Notes under the pieces: model-generated
Told to the model about the DNA's origin: nothing
What the model saw: the letters and a program-made list of their open reading frames with translations, nothing else
The model's database searches: none
Program-made: the position numbers and the translations under genes
Shown: one piece after another, positions 63,122-64,000 of the stretch
Numbering within the stretch: the stretch's first letter is position 1
How the letters are laid out: each line of letters starts with the position of its first letter
Assembly (NCBI RefSeq): GCF_024346955.1
Contig: NZ_AP024883.1
Location: 2,666,001-2,730,000, forward strand
Direction: 5' to 3'
DNA: 64,000 bases
Origin: Vibrio mangrovi
GTDB lineage: Bacteria; Pseudomonadota; Gammaproteobacteria; Enterobacterales; Vibrionaceae

Positions 63122-64000
63122 TTATGCATTCACCGAACGTAATCTTGCCTGACGCATTTTCTTCAGCGTGATACAGGTCAGTGCTGTGACGACTGCGCCA
63201 ATAGCCATACAGAACAGTGCCAGCAATGGTTTGTTCATCGCTCCCAACAGAGCAACCACCGGGCCACCGTGTGCCACACTATCCGTAATACCGAATGAGA
63301 AAGCCATGACAGCGGCAACCATTGAACCCAGCATATTCGCCGGAATCACTGACACCGGATCCTGCGCCGCGAACGGAATCGCACCTTCGGAAATCCCGAC
63401 CAGTCCCATTGCTCCGGCTGCTTTACCGGCTTCCAGCTCTGACGCTTCAAACAGGTTCAGTTTCCGGCCAAGGACAGTTGCCAGTCCCATACCAAGCGGA
63501 GCAACCGGAATCGCACAAGCCATCGCGCCCATAAACTGAGTCTGACCACTGGCAATCATGCCGACGGAAAACAGGAATGCCACTTTGTTAAACGGCCCGC
63601 CCATATCAAACCCGGCCAGACCACCCAGCACAATCCCCAGCAATACCATATTCCCGGTACTCATAGTGGTCAGCAGTTCAGTCATGCCATGCATCAGGCT
63701 GGCAATCGGTGCACCGATGACAAAGATAAACAGACCGGAAATAAACAGCGCACCGGTAATCGGTGCGATCATAATCGGCACCAGCGGCTGAATCATTTTG
63801 TGGTAGTTAAAGCTGGTCAGCCAGCGGATAAAATAGCCCACCAGCAAACCGGCAATAATCGCACCGATAAAGCCAGTTCCGGCATCCGCATCGTAGAATG
63901 AACCGTTATTGGCAATCCAGCCACCGATCATTCCCGGCGCTAATGCAGGGCGGTCGGCGATCGCATAGGCAATATAACCGGCCAGGATCGGAATCATCAG
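63122..64000 (-). CDS. PTS fructose-type EIIC component, 5' part beyond window
   Basis: The C-terminal 292 or so residues of a fructose-family phosphotransferase permease. It has LAGYIAYAIADRPALAPGMIGG, the GGLAGFDMGGPFNKVAF motif, and GISEGAIPFAAQDP near the substrate site, with several membrane segments. The frame stays open to the right edge, so the in-frame ATG at 63997 is not the start; EIIA or EIIB domains may lie beyond 64000. It ends in a basic tail KKMRQARLRSVNA. Confidence 0.92.
   Translation of the reverse strand: MMIPILAGYIAYAIADRPALAPGMIGGWIANNGSFYDADAGTGFIGAIIAGLLVGYFIRWLTSFNYHKMIQPLVPIMIAPITGALFISGLFIFVIGAPIASLMHGMTELLTTMSTGNMVLLGIVLGGLAGFDMGGPFNKVAFLFSVGMIASGQTQFMGAMACAIPVAPLGMGLATVLGRKLNLFEASELEAGKAAGAMGLVGISEGAIPFAAQDPVSVIPANMLGSMVAAVMAFSFGITDSVAHGGPVVALLGAMNKPLLALFCMAIGAVVTALTCITLKKMRQARLRSVNA

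Overview
The window looks like chromosomal DNA of a Vibrio or a close relative in the Vibrionaceae. Typical gammaproteobacterial genes (YqhD, YejABEF, the YbaN/DUF454 protein, NemA-like reductase, PTS fructose EIIC) sit among accessory clusters. I cannot name the species. Most of the window has moderate GC. The stretch 46.3-53.7 kb is visibly richer in A+T and looks acquired. No rRNA, tRNA, insertion sequence or CRISPR array was recognised.

Region 1 (1-20.9 kb) is a peptide siderophore locus. It holds two nonribosomal peptide synthetases (the second runs off the left edge), a SyrP/TauD-type hydroxylase, a TonB-dependent receptor, a thioesterase, a YejABEF-type peptide ABC importer, a nitroreductase-family protein and a PvdE/SyrD-type exporter. 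A near-consensus Fur box lies between the divergent hydroxylase and receptor genes. Adenylation pocket residues read from the sequence suggest Asp and Gly. Together with the hydroxylase this points to a beta-hydroxyaspartate metallophore that is exported by one ABC protein and re-imported through the receptor and the Yej-like importer.

Region 2 (21.0-29.0 kb) starts with a DUF454 membrane protein and a protein with two HTH-like segments. A stand-alone acyl carrier protein then faces an operon encoding DUF5989, an SGNH hydrolase, an SxtJ-like protein, a NodU-type carbamoyltransferase, an AlgI-like MBOAT acyltransferase and a second SGNH protein. It looks like a small envelope- or metabolite-decorating pathway that I do not recognise as described.

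Region 3 (29.4-44.1 kb) holds redox and aldehyde-handling enzymes (YqhD, an old yellow enzyme, an aldehyde dehydrogenase, a DJ-1 protein, an alpha/beta hydrolase, a metallo-beta-lactamase-fold hydrolase). They are mixed with two LysR and two AraC regulators, a periplasmic cyclophilin-like protein and two tandem paralogous lipoproteins. Gaps between genes here often carry degenerate tandem repeats of 14-18 bp.

Region 4 (44.2-57.2 kb) is a defence island. It has a phosphorothioation-associated methyltransferase and, convergent to it, a DUF4007 / large ATPase / PAPS-reductase-like operon resembling SspBCD DNA phosphorothioation. Fused to the end of that operon are a GHKL ATPase and a GIY-YIG-like protein, where an SspE-type effector might be expected. 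After it come an MNT-HEPN fusion gene, its decayed second copy, a TumE/TumA toxin-antitoxin pair with a palindromic operator, and duplicated palindromes.

Region 5 (57.4-64 kb) has a 1017-residue protein with a nitrilase-like catalytic triad interrupted by three repeats and ending in zinc ribbons. It is divergent from a pectate lyase with a HrpW-like N-terminus. A small monooxygenase and the 3' part of a PTS fructose EIIC gene close the window.
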